Positions 36,421-46,588 of a DNA stretch of 64,000 nt are shown here, one piece after another. Below the pieces are notes generated by a model. It made no database searches. It was given only the letters and a program-made list of their open reading frames with translations, and was not told the origin of the DNA. Every line of letters begins with the position of its first letter. Position 1 is the first letter of the stretch. The stretch covers positions 1-64,000 of the forward strand of contig NZ_JAJKLK010000014.1 of NCBI RefSeq assembly GCF_020982545.1, written 5' to 3'. The position numbers and the translations under genes were made by a program. The stretch comes from Streptomyces sp. MNU76 (GTDB lineage: Bacteria; Actinomycetota; Actinomycetes; Streptomycetales; Streptomycetaceae).

Positions 36421-36450
36421 GGGCCGCCGCTTCGTACGAGGCGGCGGCCC
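36421..36450. terminator. Second hairpin, 10-bp stem
   Basis: GGGCCGCCGC (36421-36430) pairs perfectly with GCGGCGGCCC (36441-36450); the 10-nt loop contains the palindrome TCGTACGA. It could be a second terminator or a regulatory hairpin about 150 nt ahead of the dehydrogenase gene. Confidence 0.6.
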
Positions 36451-36600
36451 CTGTCGTTCCCGCCGGCCACGGGGAGCAACGGCTCTCCGGCCCACCTGCC
36501 GCCCGGTGGTCACCTCTCGGTCGCCCCGCCACGGCGCGCGCTCCGACTGCCGCACGCACCCGCGCCCTTGGAGGGGAACCGCGAAAGGCAGACTGTCCGC

Positions 36601-37566
36601 ATGACCCTCCACTGCATCGTGCTGGACGACTACCAGGACGCCGCCCTGACCCTGGCGGACTGGAGCCCCCTCGACGGCCACGTCGAGGTGCGCGCGCTCC
36701 GTGAGCACATCGCCGACCGGGACCGGCTCGTGGCCGAGCTCGCCGACTGCGAGATCGTCGTGGCCATGCGGGAACGCACCCCTTTCGACGCCGACCTCCT
36801 GCGCCGACTGCCCCGGCTCCGCCTGCTGATCACCACGGGCATGCGCAACGCCTCCATCGACCTGGCGGCGGCGCGGGCCCAGGGCGTGACCGTCTGCGGG
36901 ACGGCGAGCAGCCCCACCCCGCCCGTCGAACTGACCTGGGCGCTTCTGCTCGGCCTCGCCCGGCAGGTCACCGTCGAGAACCGTGCCCTGCGCGAGGGCG
37001 GCCCCTGGCAGTCCACCATCGGCCAGGACCTGCACGGCCGCACCCTCGGCCTGCTCGGACTCGGCAAGATCGGCACCCGGGTGGCCCGCATCGCCACCGC
37101 CTTCGGCATGGAGGTCCTGGCCTGGAGCGAGAACCTCACCGCCGAGGGGGCGGCCGAGGCGAGCGCGAGACTCGCCGCGGGCAAGATGGATCTCCTGGGC
37201 CGCAGCGACTTCGTCTCCGTCCACCTCGTCCTGTCCGACCGCACCCGGGGCCTGCTGGGGGAGCCGGAACTGCGTGCCATGCGCCCGCACGCCCACCTCG
37301 TCAACACCTCCCGCGCCGCCATCGTCGACCGGACGGCACTGCTGCGCGCCCTGCGCGAGGGCTGGATCGCCGGCGCCGGCCTCGACGTCTTCGACAGCGA
37401 GCCCCTCCCCGCGGACGACCCCTTCCGCACCCTCCCCAACGTCCTCGCCACCCCGCACCTCGGCTATGTCACCGAGCGCAACTACCGCACCTTCTACTCG
37501 GAAGCGGTGGAGGACATCACCGCCTTCCTCGCCGACGCCCCCGTCCGGCAGCTGGCGGGCGCGTAG
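36601..37566 (+). CDS. D-2-hydroxyacid dehydrogenase family protein
   Basis: A 321-residue NAD(P)-dependent dehydrogenase that interconverts 2-keto and D-2-hydroxy acids. ATG 36601, weak AAAGGCAG upstream. Rossmann loop LGLLGLGKIGTRVA; catalytic Arg in VNTSRAAIVDR, Glu in LDVFDSEPLP, and His in ATPHLGYVT are all present. Length and order match the family (formate/glycerate/phosphoglycerate dehydrogenase type). Exact substrate unknown. It stands alone, with hairpins before it and about 170 nt after it. Confidence 0.9.
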   Translation: MTLHCIVLDDYQDAALTLADWSPLDGHVEVRALREHIADRDRLVAELADCEIVVAMRERTPFDADLLRRLPRLRLLITTGMRNASIDLAAARAQGVTVCGTASSPTPPVELTWALLLGLARQVTVENRALREGGPWQSTIGQDLHGRTLGLLGLGKIGTRVARIATAFGMEVLAWSENLTAEGAAEASARLAAGKMDLLGRSDFVSVHLVLSDRTRGLLGEPELRAMRPHAHLVNTSRAAIVDRTALLRALREGWIAGAGLDVFDSEPLPADDPFRTLPNVLATPHLGYVTERNYRTFYSEAVEDITAFLADAPVRQLAGA

Positions 37567-37734
37567 CCACCGGCACGTCAAGGCTCACGGAACGTCAACA
37601 TCATGGGAGATCAGGGCGGTTCGCCTGCCTCATGACCGTCCGGACACATCCTGGATACGCTTCCGGCAGCTCACCCCGAGGCCGCTCGGTGCAACCCCGT
37701 TGCCGACGGCGATCTCTCTCACTACGGTCGGCCC

Positions 37735-38424
37735 ATGGCGGACGACGAACCCACGCGCGCGGCACGGCTGCTGGACGCCCAGGCGAAAGCCGTACGGCTC
37801 TTCGCGGAGGTGGAGGAGCGCGGTCTCGTCGCCCCCGGCGAGGGCGAACGCGCGGTCAGCGACCGGATCCGGGACCTGGCGAACGAACTGTTCGGCACCA
37901 CCCGGCACTGGCACAAGAGGATCGTGCGCTCCGGCCCGAACACACTGAAGCCCTACCGGGAGAACCCGCCGGACCGGGTGATCACCGCGGACGACGTCGT
38001 GTTCGCCGACTTCGGTCCCGTCTTCGAGGAGTACGAGGCCGACTTCGGCCGGACCTTCGTCCTCGGCGACGACGCCGTCAAGCACCGCCTCCGCGACGAC
38101 CTGCCCCGCGTCTTCGCGGCGGGCCGGGCGTTCTTCGAGGCCGACCCGGACATCACCGGAGCGCGGCTGTACGCCGAGGTGGACAGGCTCGCCGCGGAGG
38201 CCGGATGGCGGCTGGGCGGCTGGCACGCCGGCCACCTGGTCGGCGAGTTCCCGCACGAGTGGATCGACGGCGCGGACGTGGAGTCGTACATCACCCCCGC
38301 CAACACCACACCGCTGCGCCGCACCGACAAGGCCGGGCGCCGCTGCCACTGGATCCTGGAGATCCATCTCATCGACCCCGCACGCGAGTTCGGCGGCTTT
38401 CACGAAGAATTACTCACCCTCTGA
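37735..38424 (+). CDS. Small M24-family metallopeptidase-like protein
   Basis: A 229-residue pita-bread-fold protein. ATG 37735. The five metal ligands of M24 can be placed: Asp in FADFGPVFEEYEADFGRTFV (two Asp), His in WHAGHLVGEFPHE, Glu in WILEIHLID, and Glu in FGGFHEELL. This covers only the catalytic half of an aminopeptidase P or creatinase-like enzyme, with no N-terminal domain. It may cleave a Xaa-Pro-like bond or a non-peptide substrate. Confidence 0.85.
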   Translation: MADDEPTRAARLLDAQAKAVRLFAEVEERGLVAPGEGERAVSDRIRDLANELFGTTRHWHKRIVRSGPNTLKPYRENPPDRVITADDVVFADFGPVFEEYEADFGRTFVLGDDAVKHRLRDDLPRVFAAGRAFFEADPDITGARLYAEVDRLAAEAGWRLGGWHAGHLVGEFPHEWIDGADVESYITPANTTPLRRTDKAGRRCHWILEIHLIDPAREFGGFHEELLTL

Positions 38425-38501
38425 CCGGGCCTTTCGTCCCCTTCGCGAACCTCGATGGCGGACCGGGGCAACCATCCGTGCCACTCGCGGGTCACATCCA
38501 G

Positions 38502-38520
38502 TGAGAGCAAAGCGCTCTCA
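38502..38520. promoter_or_regulatory. Inverted repeat upstream of the SapA-like gene
   Basis: TGAGAGC (38502-38508) and GCTCTCA (38514-38520) form a perfect 7-bp dyad with a 5-nt spacer, 18 nt before the start at 38539. It resembles LacI-type operators of Streptomyces (TGxGAGCGCTCxCA) stretched by a few bases, and lies where a repressor would block the transcript. Confidence 0.5.
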
Positions 38521-38538
38521 TGGCAACAAGGGGGAAAT

Positions 38539-38988
38539 ATGCGAAAGGTACGCAATGTCGTGACGGTGGGGGCGTTAGCCGCTCTGGCGGTGGGCGCCTC
38601 GACCGCGTTCGCCACGACGGCCTCCGCCGCGCCGAACGTCACCCCGCAGGGTGTCTGCGGCAAGGCCTACAAGACGGTGAACTCGGCGCCCGTCGGTTCG
38701 CTGGGCACCGTCTACCTGACCTACAACTCCTCGAACGGCGAGAACTGCGTCGCGACCATCCGCAAGAACCCGGGCACGCTCAAGCCCATGTCCACGTGGA
38801 TCTACGTCCCCGCCACCGACGAGTACGCGGGCGACGCAGGCGACTACTCCTCGTACGCGGGGCCGGCCTACGTCTACGGCAAGGGCTTCTGCGTGAGCTG
38901 GGGCGGCAGCATCGACAACGTGTACGTGTCGGTGGAGAACTCCAACTGCGGTTCCCTGAAGGAGACGCGGGTCACCGAGATCCGCTGA
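38539..38988 (+). CDS. Secreted SapA-like (spore-associated protein A) protein
   Basis: A 149-residue exported protein. ATG 38539 follows AAGGGGGAAAT. Sec signal peptide: basic start, then VVTVGALAALAVGASTAFA, cleavage near ASAAP. The mature part has VCGKAYKTVNSAP, GTVYLTYNSSNGENCVATIR, and YSSYAGPAYVYGKGFCVSWG, with four cysteines. This matches my recollection of the spore-associated protein A family of Streptomyces, small surface proteins of aerial hyphae and spores with no known enzyme activity. Confidence 0.75.
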   Translation: MRKVRNVVTVGALAALAVGASTAFATTASAAPNVTPQGVCGKAYKTVNSAPVGSLGTVYLTYNSSNGENCVATIRKNPGTLKPMSTWIYVPATDEYAGDAGDYSSYAGPAYVYGKGFCVSWGGSIDNVYVSVENSNCGSLKETRVTEIR

Positions 38989-39103
38989 TCCGGCCGACGT
39001 GCTGACTCGACCGGTCAGCTGATCAGCCTGTCACCGAGCCGTGAGTTCCCGAACCGGCCGCCTCTCCTGAGGCGCACCTGGCGCGGGGACTCACGGCGCA
39101 TTG

Positions 39104-39117
39104 TTGAACACGTTCAA
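39104..39117. promoter_or_regulatory. TetR-type operator-like palindrome
   Basis: TTGAACACGTTCAA is a near-perfect dyad (TTGAAC-AC-GTTCAA) 41 nt before the epimerase start at 39159. Such AT-rich half-sites are typical of TetR-family repressors. No regulator gene is adjacent. Confidence 0.5.
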
Positions 39118-39158
39118 AAAGAGCTACCCTGAGATCGAACCGATCGAAGGGGGTTCAG

Positions 39159-40127
39159 ATGAAGGTGGTGCTGCCCGGGGGAACCGGACAGGTCGGTGCC
39201 ATTCTCGACCGTGCGCTGACAGCGGCCGGTCACGAGGTCACCGTCGTCACCCGGCGCCCCACGCGGGCCCACGACATCGGCTGGGACGGGGCCGCGCTCG
39301 GCCCCTGGGCCAAGGCGATCGACGGCTGCGACGTCGTGATCAACCTGGCCGGACGCAGCGTCTCCTGCCGCTACACCCCTGAGAACCTGCGGGCCATGAT
39401 GGACTCCCGGGTGGATTCGACGCGGGTCGTCGGCGAGGCGATCGCCGCCGCCGGGCAGCCACCGCGCGTCTGGCTCCAGATGAGTACGGCGACGGTCTAC
39501 GCCCACCGCTTCGACGCGCCCCACGACGAGGCGACCGGCACCATCGGCGGCTCCGAGCCCGGGGTGCCCGACTACTGGGCGTACAGCGTCGAGATCGCGA
39601 GGAACTGGGAGCGGGCGCAGGCCGAGGCGCCGACCCCCACGACCCGCAAGGTGGCCCTGCGCTCGGCCATGGTGATGAGCCCCGACCGGGGCGGTGTGTT
39701 CGACGTGCTCTCACGACTGGTGCGGTTCGGGCTCGGCGGTCCGGTGGCCGGCGGCGCGCAGTACGTCTCCTGGATCCAGGACGAGGACTTCGTGCGGGCC
39801 GTGGAGTTCCTGATCGCCCGGGACGACCTCGACGGGCCGGTGAACCTCGCCTCGCCCGATCCCCTTCCGCACCGCACGTTCATGCGGCAGCTGCGCACGG
39901 CCTGGAACGTCCCGGTGGGACTGCCGGCGACCCGCTGGATGGCGGAACTGGGCGCGTTCGCCCTGCGCTCGGACACGGAACTGCTGTTCAAGAGCCGCCG
40001 CGTCGTGCCGGGCCGGTTGCTCACCGCCGGGTTCTCCTTCGCGCACCCCGACTGGGAGGACGCTGCGGCGTCCCTGGTGCGGCGGGCCCGATCGGAGCGC
40101 TCCGCCGTGCCCCTCCGGGAGTCATGA
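39159..40127 (+). CDS. TIGR01777-like NAD(P)-dependent epimerase/dehydratase
   Basis: A 322-residue extended-SDR-like protein. ATG 39159 follows GAAGGGGG. N-terminal nucleotide loop MKVVLPGGTGQVGAIL; INLAGRSVSCRYTPEN is the signature of the TIGR01777 (YfcH-like) group; further motifs are LQMSTATVYAHRFD, WAYSVEIARNWE and a C-terminal DUF1731-like end. The usual YxxxK is replaced by YSVEIARNWE. The substrate of this group is unknown. A palindrome just upstream suggests repressor control. Confidence 0.85.
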   Translation: MKVVLPGGTGQVGAILDRALTAAGHEVTVVTRRPTRAHDIGWDGAALGPWAKAIDGCDVVINLAGRSVSCRYTPENLRAMMDSRVDSTRVVGEAIAAAGQPPRVWLQMSTATVYAHRFDAPHDEATGTIGGSEPGVPDYWAYSVEIARNWERAQAEAPTPTTRKVALRSAMVMSPDRGGVFDVLSRLVRFGLGGPVAGGAQYVSWIQDEDFVRAVEFLIARDDLDGPVNLASPDPLPHRTFMRQLRTAWNVPVGLPATRWMAELGAFALRSDTELLFKSRRVVPGRLLTAGFSFAHPDWEDAAASLVRRARSERSAVPLRES

Positions 40128-40269
40128 CGGGCACGCGGCCGGCCGGTTCTGCTCCCGGTACCTGCTGACCGGACGCCCACGATCCGGGAGCGCATCGGCA
40201 CGCGTGAAGGCGGACAGGACCCGGAATATCGCGTGCGGTGGCGTCGGTCGGCGTAGCAGACTCCCAGGC

Positions 40270-40887
40270 ATGGTGGACATGCGCATGTTCCGGGACGAGG
40301 TCACCCGCTGGGCGGGCGGCGGCACCGGCGGATCGGCGAGGGAACTGACGGAGCCGCTCGGGGTGCACACGGTCGTCCTGCTGGAAGGGCTGAGCGACCT
40401 CGCCGCCGTCGAGGCGCTGGCCGAGCGGCGGGGCCGGGACCTGGCCGCCGAGGGGGTCTGCGTCCTGTCGATGGGCGGTGCGATGAGCGTCGGCCGCTAT
40501 GCCGCACGCCTCGGACCCTCCGGCCTCGGCCTGCGTCTCGTCGGTCTGTGCGACGAGCGCGAGAAGCCGTTCTTCGACCGGGGCCTCGCCCCGGACTCGA
40601 CTCCGCGCCACGCCGTCTTCGTCTGCTCGGCGGACCTGGAGGACGAGCTCATCCGTGCGCTGGGCCCCGCGCGGGTCGAGGAGATCGTCCACGCCGAGGA
40701 CGAGTCGCGCCCCTGGCACACCTTCCTGCAGCAGCCCGCACAGCACGGCCGCCCCCGGCACCAGCAGCTGCGGCGCTTCATGAGCACCCGGAAGGGGCGC
40801 AAGATACGCTACGGCCGCCTCCTGGTCGAAGCCCTCACCCCCGAGCAGGTACCCGCCCCGCTGAACGATCTCTTCACCTGCCTCTGA
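40270..40887 (+). CDS. TOPRIM domain protein, OLD nuclease-like
   Basis: A 205-residue protein. ATG 40270 (M-V-D-M-R-M) is chosen by position; nearby in-frame ATGs at 40279 and 40285 are possible. The TOPRIM core is visible: VLLEGLSDLAAVEALAERRG with the catalytic Glu, VCVLSMGGAMSVGRYAARLG, and LVGLCDEREKPFF in place of the DxD. This is the nuclease half of OLD-family proteins without the ATPase domain. Actinobacteria often carry such stand-alone copies. The role is unknown; nucleic-acid repair or defence are possible. Confidence 0.75.
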   Translation: MVDMRMFRDEVTRWAGGGTGGSARELTEPLGVHTVVLLEGLSDLAAVEALAERRGRDLAAEGVCVLSMGGAMSVGRYAARLGPSGLGLRLVGLCDEREKPFFDRGLAPDSTPRHAVFVCSADLEDELIRALGPARVEEIVHAEDESRPWHTFLQQPAQHGRPRHQQLRRFMSTRKGRKIRYGRLLVEALTPEQVPAPLNDLFTCL

Positions 40888-41004
40888 GACGGGGGACACC
40901 GCGTCCTGCGGACCGGTCAGAGCTCGCCCGCGCGCCCCGGACCTGCTGTGACTTCGCCCACCTGCCCTTGCCCGGGCACGCGGCGCCTACCTACGTTCGG
41001 TCGC

Positions 41005-41331
41005 ATGTCCCCCCTTGACCGCGCCCTTCCCGGCGGACCGGACGAGCCCGAGGCGGCCGGCCATCCCACCACGGACGGCCCCGACGCCTCCCCGACGGTC
41101 GATCTGGACATCGACCTGACCTCACACGAGATGCTCCGGCGCGCTCATGTCCTGGAGGCCCTCGGCCCTGACTGGGACCCCGTCGCGGCCCTGCGCGACG
41201 AGCAGGCGGCGAACCGACTGCTCTACTCCGGCCTCGACGCCGATCAGCGGCGGGTCTACGACGAACTGGTCGCGGCCGGTGTGCTGCCGGGCGCCGGGCC
41301 GGGAGACGGGGGCGGTCATGCTGCCGCTTGA
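41005..41331 (+). CDS. Conserved small hypothetical protein
   Basis: A 108-residue acidic soluble protein. ATG 41005. After a Pro/Asp-rich lead the conserved-looking core is SHEMLRRAHVLEALGPDWDP and LLYSGLDADQRRVYDELVAA, a short helical unit I have seen in Streptomyces as a domain of unknown function (possibly DUF6400; not verified). Its end overlaps the zinc-ribbon gene, so the two are probably made together. Confidence 0.6.
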   Translation: MSPLDRALPGGPDEPEAAGHPTTDGPDASPTVDLDIDLTSHEMLRRAHVLEALGPDWDPVAALRDEQAANRLLYSGLDADQRRVYDELVAAGVLPGAGPGDGGGHAAA

Positions 41332-41575
41332 CCCGCAGGCCGACATCGGGCGCCGCGCCTGGGTGGCCTGCCCGAACTGCGCCGACCACCAGGGATGCGC
41401 GACCTGTGAGCAGGGCCGCACCTGCTCCGCACACTGGCGCTATCTGCTCTCCAACGTCGGCAGCCTGCTGCACCTGCAGTGCCCGTCGTGCACCCACATC
41501 TGGGCCCACGAGACCCACTTCGGTGCCACCCGCACCCCCTGGGAGCGCATCCGCAGCGGCCTGCGACGCCACTGA
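41318..41575 (+). CDS. Zinc-ribbon protein, 85 residues
   Basis: ATG 41318 lies inside the last codons of the preceding gene (14-base overlap), with GGGAGAC upstream. The sequence contains two CxxC knuckles, ACPNCADHQG and LQCPSCTHIW, with a further CATCEQGRTC between them, enough to bind one or two Zn2+. The basic end RTPWERIRSGLRRH may bind nucleic acid or a partner. Function unknown. Confidence 0.65.
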   Translation: MLPLDPQADIGRRAWVACPNCADHQGCATCEQGRTCSAHWRYLLSNVGSLLHLQCPSCTHIWAHETHFGATRTPWERIRSGLRRH

Positions 41576-41597
41576 CCCGCCCCCGCAGCCGAGCCGA

Positions 41598-41615
41598 CGG
41601 GCCGGGGCCGGCCCG
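41598..41615. terminator. Possible hairpin terminator
   Basis: CGGGCCG (41598-41604) and CGGCCCG (41609-41615) form a 7-bp stem with a 4-nt loop, 23 nt after the zinc-ribbon stop and before the hydrogenase locus. Confidence 0.45.
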
Positions 41616-41749
41616 GTGAGGCCGGACGGCGCAGGGGCGCCCGCTTTCGGATGACCTCACCGTCTGTCGCCGGGGACGGCGGAGGGCCGTGGCCGAGGAT
41701 CTCGGTCGGCGGTCATCCCTGCCTGCCGTTCGTCCGCCCGGAGGCAGTC

Positions 41750-43567
41750 GTGCACATCCTGCTCCTAGCCAGCGCTTTCAACAGCCTCACCCAGCGCGCC
41801 CACGCCGACCTGCGCGACCGGGGCCACACCGTGGCGGTCGAACTGGCCCTGCCCGACAACCCCTTGCCGCAGGCCGTACGGAGTCACGCACCGGAGCTCG
41901 TCGTCGCGCCCATGCTCAGGACGGCGATCCCCGAGGAGGTGTGGTCGGCATACGCCTGCCTCGTCGTCCACCCAGGGCCCGTGGGCGACCGGGGACCGTC
42001 CTCCCTGGACTGGGCGATCCACGAGGGCGCCGACCGGTGGGGCGTCACCGTCCTCCAGGCCGACGCGGAGATGGACGCCGGTGACGTGTGGGCCTGCGTG
42101 CCCTGCCGGGTTCCTCCGGTGGCCAAGAGCGAGCTGTACCGGGGCGAGATCGCCGACGCAGCCATCGAGGCCGTGCTGCTCGCGGTGGAGCGCTTCGCCG
42201 ACGGCACGTACGTACCGCTCAAGCAGGCCGGGTCGGGCACCGCCGACGCCCACGAGCGTGCCGCTGCAGGTGCAGCCGCACCCTCCGGCCCCCGCGCCCG
42301 TCCCTACCTCGACCAGAGCGTCCGCCGCATCGACTGGGACGAGGACTCCACCCGGGACGTCCTGCGCAAGCTGCGGGCGGCGGACTCGCAGCCCGGCGTC
42401 CTGGACGTGCTGCTCGGCGGGGAGTGGTACCTGCACGGCGGCCACGCCGAGGGAGTACTGCGCGGGTGCCCGGGGGAACTCCTGGCCACGCGCGCCGGAG
42501 CGATCTGCCGGGCCACCAGGGACGGCGCCGTGTGGATCCCCGAGCTGCGGCCCCGGCGGGTGCCCGGACAGCCGCCCACCTTCAAGCTGCCCGCCGTACG
42601 GGCCCTCGGCGACCGGCTGCCGCCGCTGCCCGAGGACGCCCTGCCCCGCCTGCCCGAGAACCCGGACCGGACCTGGTCGGACATCCGCTACCAGGAGGAG
42701 GGGAACGTCGGGCACCTCTCGTTCTCCTTCCCCGGCGGCGCCATGAGCACCGAGCGGTGCCGCCGCCTCCTCGACGCCTACCGGGAGGCGTGCGCACGGC
42801 CCACGACGGTGCTGGTGCTGGGCGGACAGCGGGACTTCTTCTCCAACGGCATCCACCTGGGCGTCATCGACGCCGCCGACGACCCGGCCGCCGAGTCCTG
42901 GGCGAACATCAACGCCATCGACGACCTGGTCGAGGCGGTCCTGACGACGACCGACCGGCTGGTGGTCGCGGCGATCGGGGGCAACGCCGCTGCCGGAGGC
43001 GTGATGCTCGCCCTGGCGGCCGACGAGGTGTGGTGCCGCTCGGGCGCCGTACTGAACCCGCACTACCGGCTGATGGGCCTGTACGGCTCGGAGTACTGGA
43101 CCCTCACCCTGCCGCGCCGCGTGGGAGCCGCGACGGCCGGACGGCTCATGGACGAGGCCCTGCCGGTGAGCTCGGCGAGCGCACTGCGGCTCGGGCTCGT
43201 CGACCGGATCGTCGACCGGGACCCCGACGCCTTCGCGGGCGAGGTCGCGGGCCTGGCGGCACGGCTGGCCTCCCTTCCGGCGACGGCAGCACGGATCTCC
43301 GCGAAGAAGACCGAGCTGGACCGGCTGGAGAGCACGACCCCCCTGGCCGGCTTCCGGGAGCGGGAGCTCGCCCTGATGCGCCGGACCTTCGACGACCCGG
43401 ACGCCCCGTACCACGCGCTGCGCCGTTCCTTCGTCCGCAAGGAACGGCCCTCGCACACCCCGCCGCACCTGGCGGCGGCCCGGGTTGCGCGAACCGCCCC
43501 GATGCCCGCCGCCGCCGACGTCACCGGAACGGCCCCCGATGTCGTCGCATCGCGGTTCGACGGCTGA
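41750..43567 (+). CDS. hypX: HypX/HoxX-like hydrogenase maturation protein
   Basis: A 605-residue two-domain protein. GTG 41750 is chosen because GGAGG lies five bases upstream. The N-terminal half is formyltransferase-like (HILLLASAFNSLTQRAHADL, CLVVHPGPVGDRGPSSLDWA); the C-terminal half (from about 310) is enoyl-CoA hydratase-like (RDFFSNGIHLGVID, AIGGNAAAGGVMLALAADEV, NPHYRLMGLYGSEYWT). From the literature on aerobic hydrogenases, HypX makes CO for the NiFe(CN)2CO site from formyl-tetrahydrofolate under air. It stands first in the locus, 64 nt before the small subunit. Confidence 0.9.
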   Translation: MHILLLASAFNSLTQRAHADLRDRGHTVAVELALPDNPLPQAVRSHAPELVVAPMLRTAIPEEVWSAYACLVVHPGPVGDRGPSSLDWAIHEGADRWGVTVLQADAEMDAGDVWACVPCRVPPVAKSELYRGEIADAAIEAVLLAVERFADGTYVPLKQAGSGTADAHERAAAGAAAPSGPRARPYLDQSVRRIDWDEDSTRDVLRKLRAADSQPGVLDVLLGGEWYLHGGHAEGVLRGCPGELLATRAGAICRATRDGAVWIPELRPRRVPGQPPTFKLPAVRALGDRLPPLPEDALPRLPENPDRTWSDIRYQEEGNVGHLSFSFPGGAMSTERCRRLLDAYREACARPTTVLVLGGQRDFFSNGIHLGVIDAADDPAAESWANINAIDDLVEAVLTTTDRLVVAAIGGNAAAGGVMLALAADEVWCRSGAVLNPHYRLMGLYGSEYWTLTLPRRVGAATAGRLMDEALPVSSASALRLGLVDRIVDRDPDAFAGEVAGLAARLASLPATAARISAKKTELDRLESTTPLAGFRERELALMRRTFDDPDAPYHALRRSFVRKERPSHTPPHLAAARVARTAPMPAAADVTGTAPDVVASRFDG

Positions 43568-43631
43568 TACGAAGAAGAGCGAACGGCCGACTTACAGGCT
43601 TTCATCCCTTACCTCCCCAGGAGGCGGTCCC

Positions 43632-44720
<1,089 letters not shown>

Positions 44721-44803
44721 GCGACTCCCAGGAGTAGCCGGTTCCTCTCCCCACACCCCACCCCAACTCCCGCGCAGTGACGCAACGAAGGGCACCCACC
44801 CAG

Positions 44804-46588
44804 ATGGCACCGAAGACGAAGACGGCCGGCGACGGCAGTGGCCTGGTGGAGATGGCCTGGGACCCGATCACCCGGATCGTGGGCTCCCTGGGCATCCACA
44901 CGAAGATCGACTTCAAGCAGAAGCGGGTCGCCGAGTGCTACAGCACATCGTCGGTCTTCCGTGGCTACAGCGTCTTCATGCGCGGCAAGGACCCCCGCGA
45001 CGCCCACTTCATCACCAGCCGCATCTGCGGGATCTGCGGCGACAACCACGCCACCTGCTCCGTGTACGCCCAGAACATGGCGTACGGCGTGAAGCCCCCG
45101 CACCTCGGCGAGTGGATCATCAACCTCGGCGAGTCGGCGGAGTACATGTTCGACCACAACATCTTCCAGGAGAACCTGGTCGGGGTCGACTACTGCGAAA
45201 AAATGGTCAAGGAGACCAACCCAGGTGTCCTCGAACTCGCCGAGCGCACCGAGGCTCCGCACGCCGCCGAGCACGGCTACCGCACGATCGCCGACATCAT
45301 GCGCTCGCTCAACCCCCTGGAGGGCGAGTTCTACCGCGAGGCGCTCCAGGTCAGCCGCTACACGCGCGAGATGTTCTGCCTGATGGAGGGCCGCCATGTG
45401 CACCCCTCCACGCTGTACCCGGGCGGCGTCGGCACCATCGCCTCCGTCCAGCTCTTCACGGACTACATGAGCCGCCTCATGCGCTACGTCGAGTTCATGA
45501 AGCGTGTCGTGCCCCTGCACGACGACCTGTTCGACTTCTTCTACGAGGCCCTGCCCGGCTACGAGGAGGTCGGCCGCCGCCGTGTCATGCTCGGCTGCTG
45601 GGGCGCGCTCAACGACCCCGAGTACTGCGACTTCACCTACGCCAACATGACCGACTGGGGACGGAAGATGTTCGTCACCCCCGGTGTCGTCGTGGACGGC
45701 AAACTGGTCACCAACGACCTCACCGAGATCAACCTCGGCATCCGCATCCTGCTGGGCAGCTCCTACTACGAGGACTGGCAGGGCCAGGAGCAGTTCGTCA
45801 CCCACGACCCGCTCGGCAACCCGGTCGACCCGCGCCACCCGTGGAACCAGCACACCATCCCGGCCCCGCAGAAGCGGAACTTCGACGACAAGTACAGCTG
45901 GGTCATGTCCCCGCGCTGGTTCGACGGCAAGGACCACCTCGCCCTGGACACCGGCGGCGGCCCCATCGCCCGCCTGTGGTCCACCGCCCTGTCCGGGCTC
46001 GTCGACATCGGCTACATCAAGGCCACCGGCCACAGCGTGGTCATCAACCTGCCCCGCACCATGACCAAGCCGGAGACCACCTTCGAGTGGCGGATCCCGA
46101 AGTGGTCCAACGCCCTCGAACGCAACCGCGCCCGCACCTACTTCCAGGCCTACGCCGCCGCCGTCGCCCTGCACTGCGCGGAGAAGGGCCTGGCGGAGGT
46201 CCGTGCCGGACGCACCCAGACCTGGGAGAAGTTCGAGGTCCCCGACCAGGGCATCGGCGTCGGCTTCACCGAGGCCGTCCGCGGCGTCCTCTCCCACCAC
46301 ATGGTCATCCGCGACGGCAAGATCGCCAACTACCACCCGTACCCGCCGACGCCCTGGAACGCGAGCACCAGGGACACCTTCGGCACACCCGGCCCGTACG
46401 AGGACGCCGTGCAGAACACGCCCATCTTCGAGGAGAACACCCCGGAGAACTTCAAGGGCATCGACATCATGCGCGCCGTCCGCAGCTTCGACCCCTGTCT
46501 GCCCTGCGGCGTCCACATGTACGTCGGCGACGGCAGGACCGTGAAGTCGATGCATGTGCCCACCGGCCTGAGCGGACTGGGCGGATGA
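44804..46588 (+). CDS. hhyL: [NiFe]-hydrogenase large subunit, group 1h type
   Basis: A 594-residue catalytic subunit. ATG 44804, with AAGG at a longish 12-base distance; GTG 44777 lacks a site. The NiFe ligands are complete: RICGICGDNH (Cys75, Cys78) and DPCLPCGVH (Cys565, Cys568, His571). After His571 a tail of 23 residues remains, presumably removed by the protease encoded at 49920-50465 once Ni is in place. The L0-like start MAWDPITRIVGSLGIH fits group 1h. It oxidises H2 in the cytoplasm together with the small subunit. Confidence 0.95.
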   Translation: MAPKTKTAGDGSGLVEMAWDPITRIVGSLGIHTKIDFKQKRVAECYSTSSVFRGYSVFMRGKDPRDAHFITSRICGICGDNHATCSVYAQNMAYGVKPPHLGEWIINLGESAEYMFDHNIFQENLVGVDYCEKMVKETNPGVLELAERTEAPHAAEHGYRTIADIMRSLNPLEGEFYREALQVSRYTREMFCLMEGRHVHPSTLYPGGVGTIASVQLFTDYMSRLMRYVEFMKRVVPLHDDLFDFFYEALPGYEEVGRRRVMLGCWGALNDPEYCDFTYANMTDWGRKMFVTPGVVVDGKLVTNDLTEINLGIRILLGSSYYEDWQGQEQFVTHDPLGNPVDPRHPWNQHTIPAPQKRNFDDKYSWVMSPRWFDGKDHLALDTGGGPIARLWSTALSGLVDIGYIKATGHSVVINLPRTMTKPETTFEWRIPKWSNALERNRARTYFQAYAAAVALHCAEKGLAEVRAGRTQTWEKFEVPDQGIGVGFTEAVRGVLSHHMVIRDGKIANYHPYPPTPWNASTRDTFGTPGPYEDAVQNTPIFEENTPENFKGIDIMRAVRSFDPCLPCGVHMYVGDGRTVKSMHVPTGLSGLGG

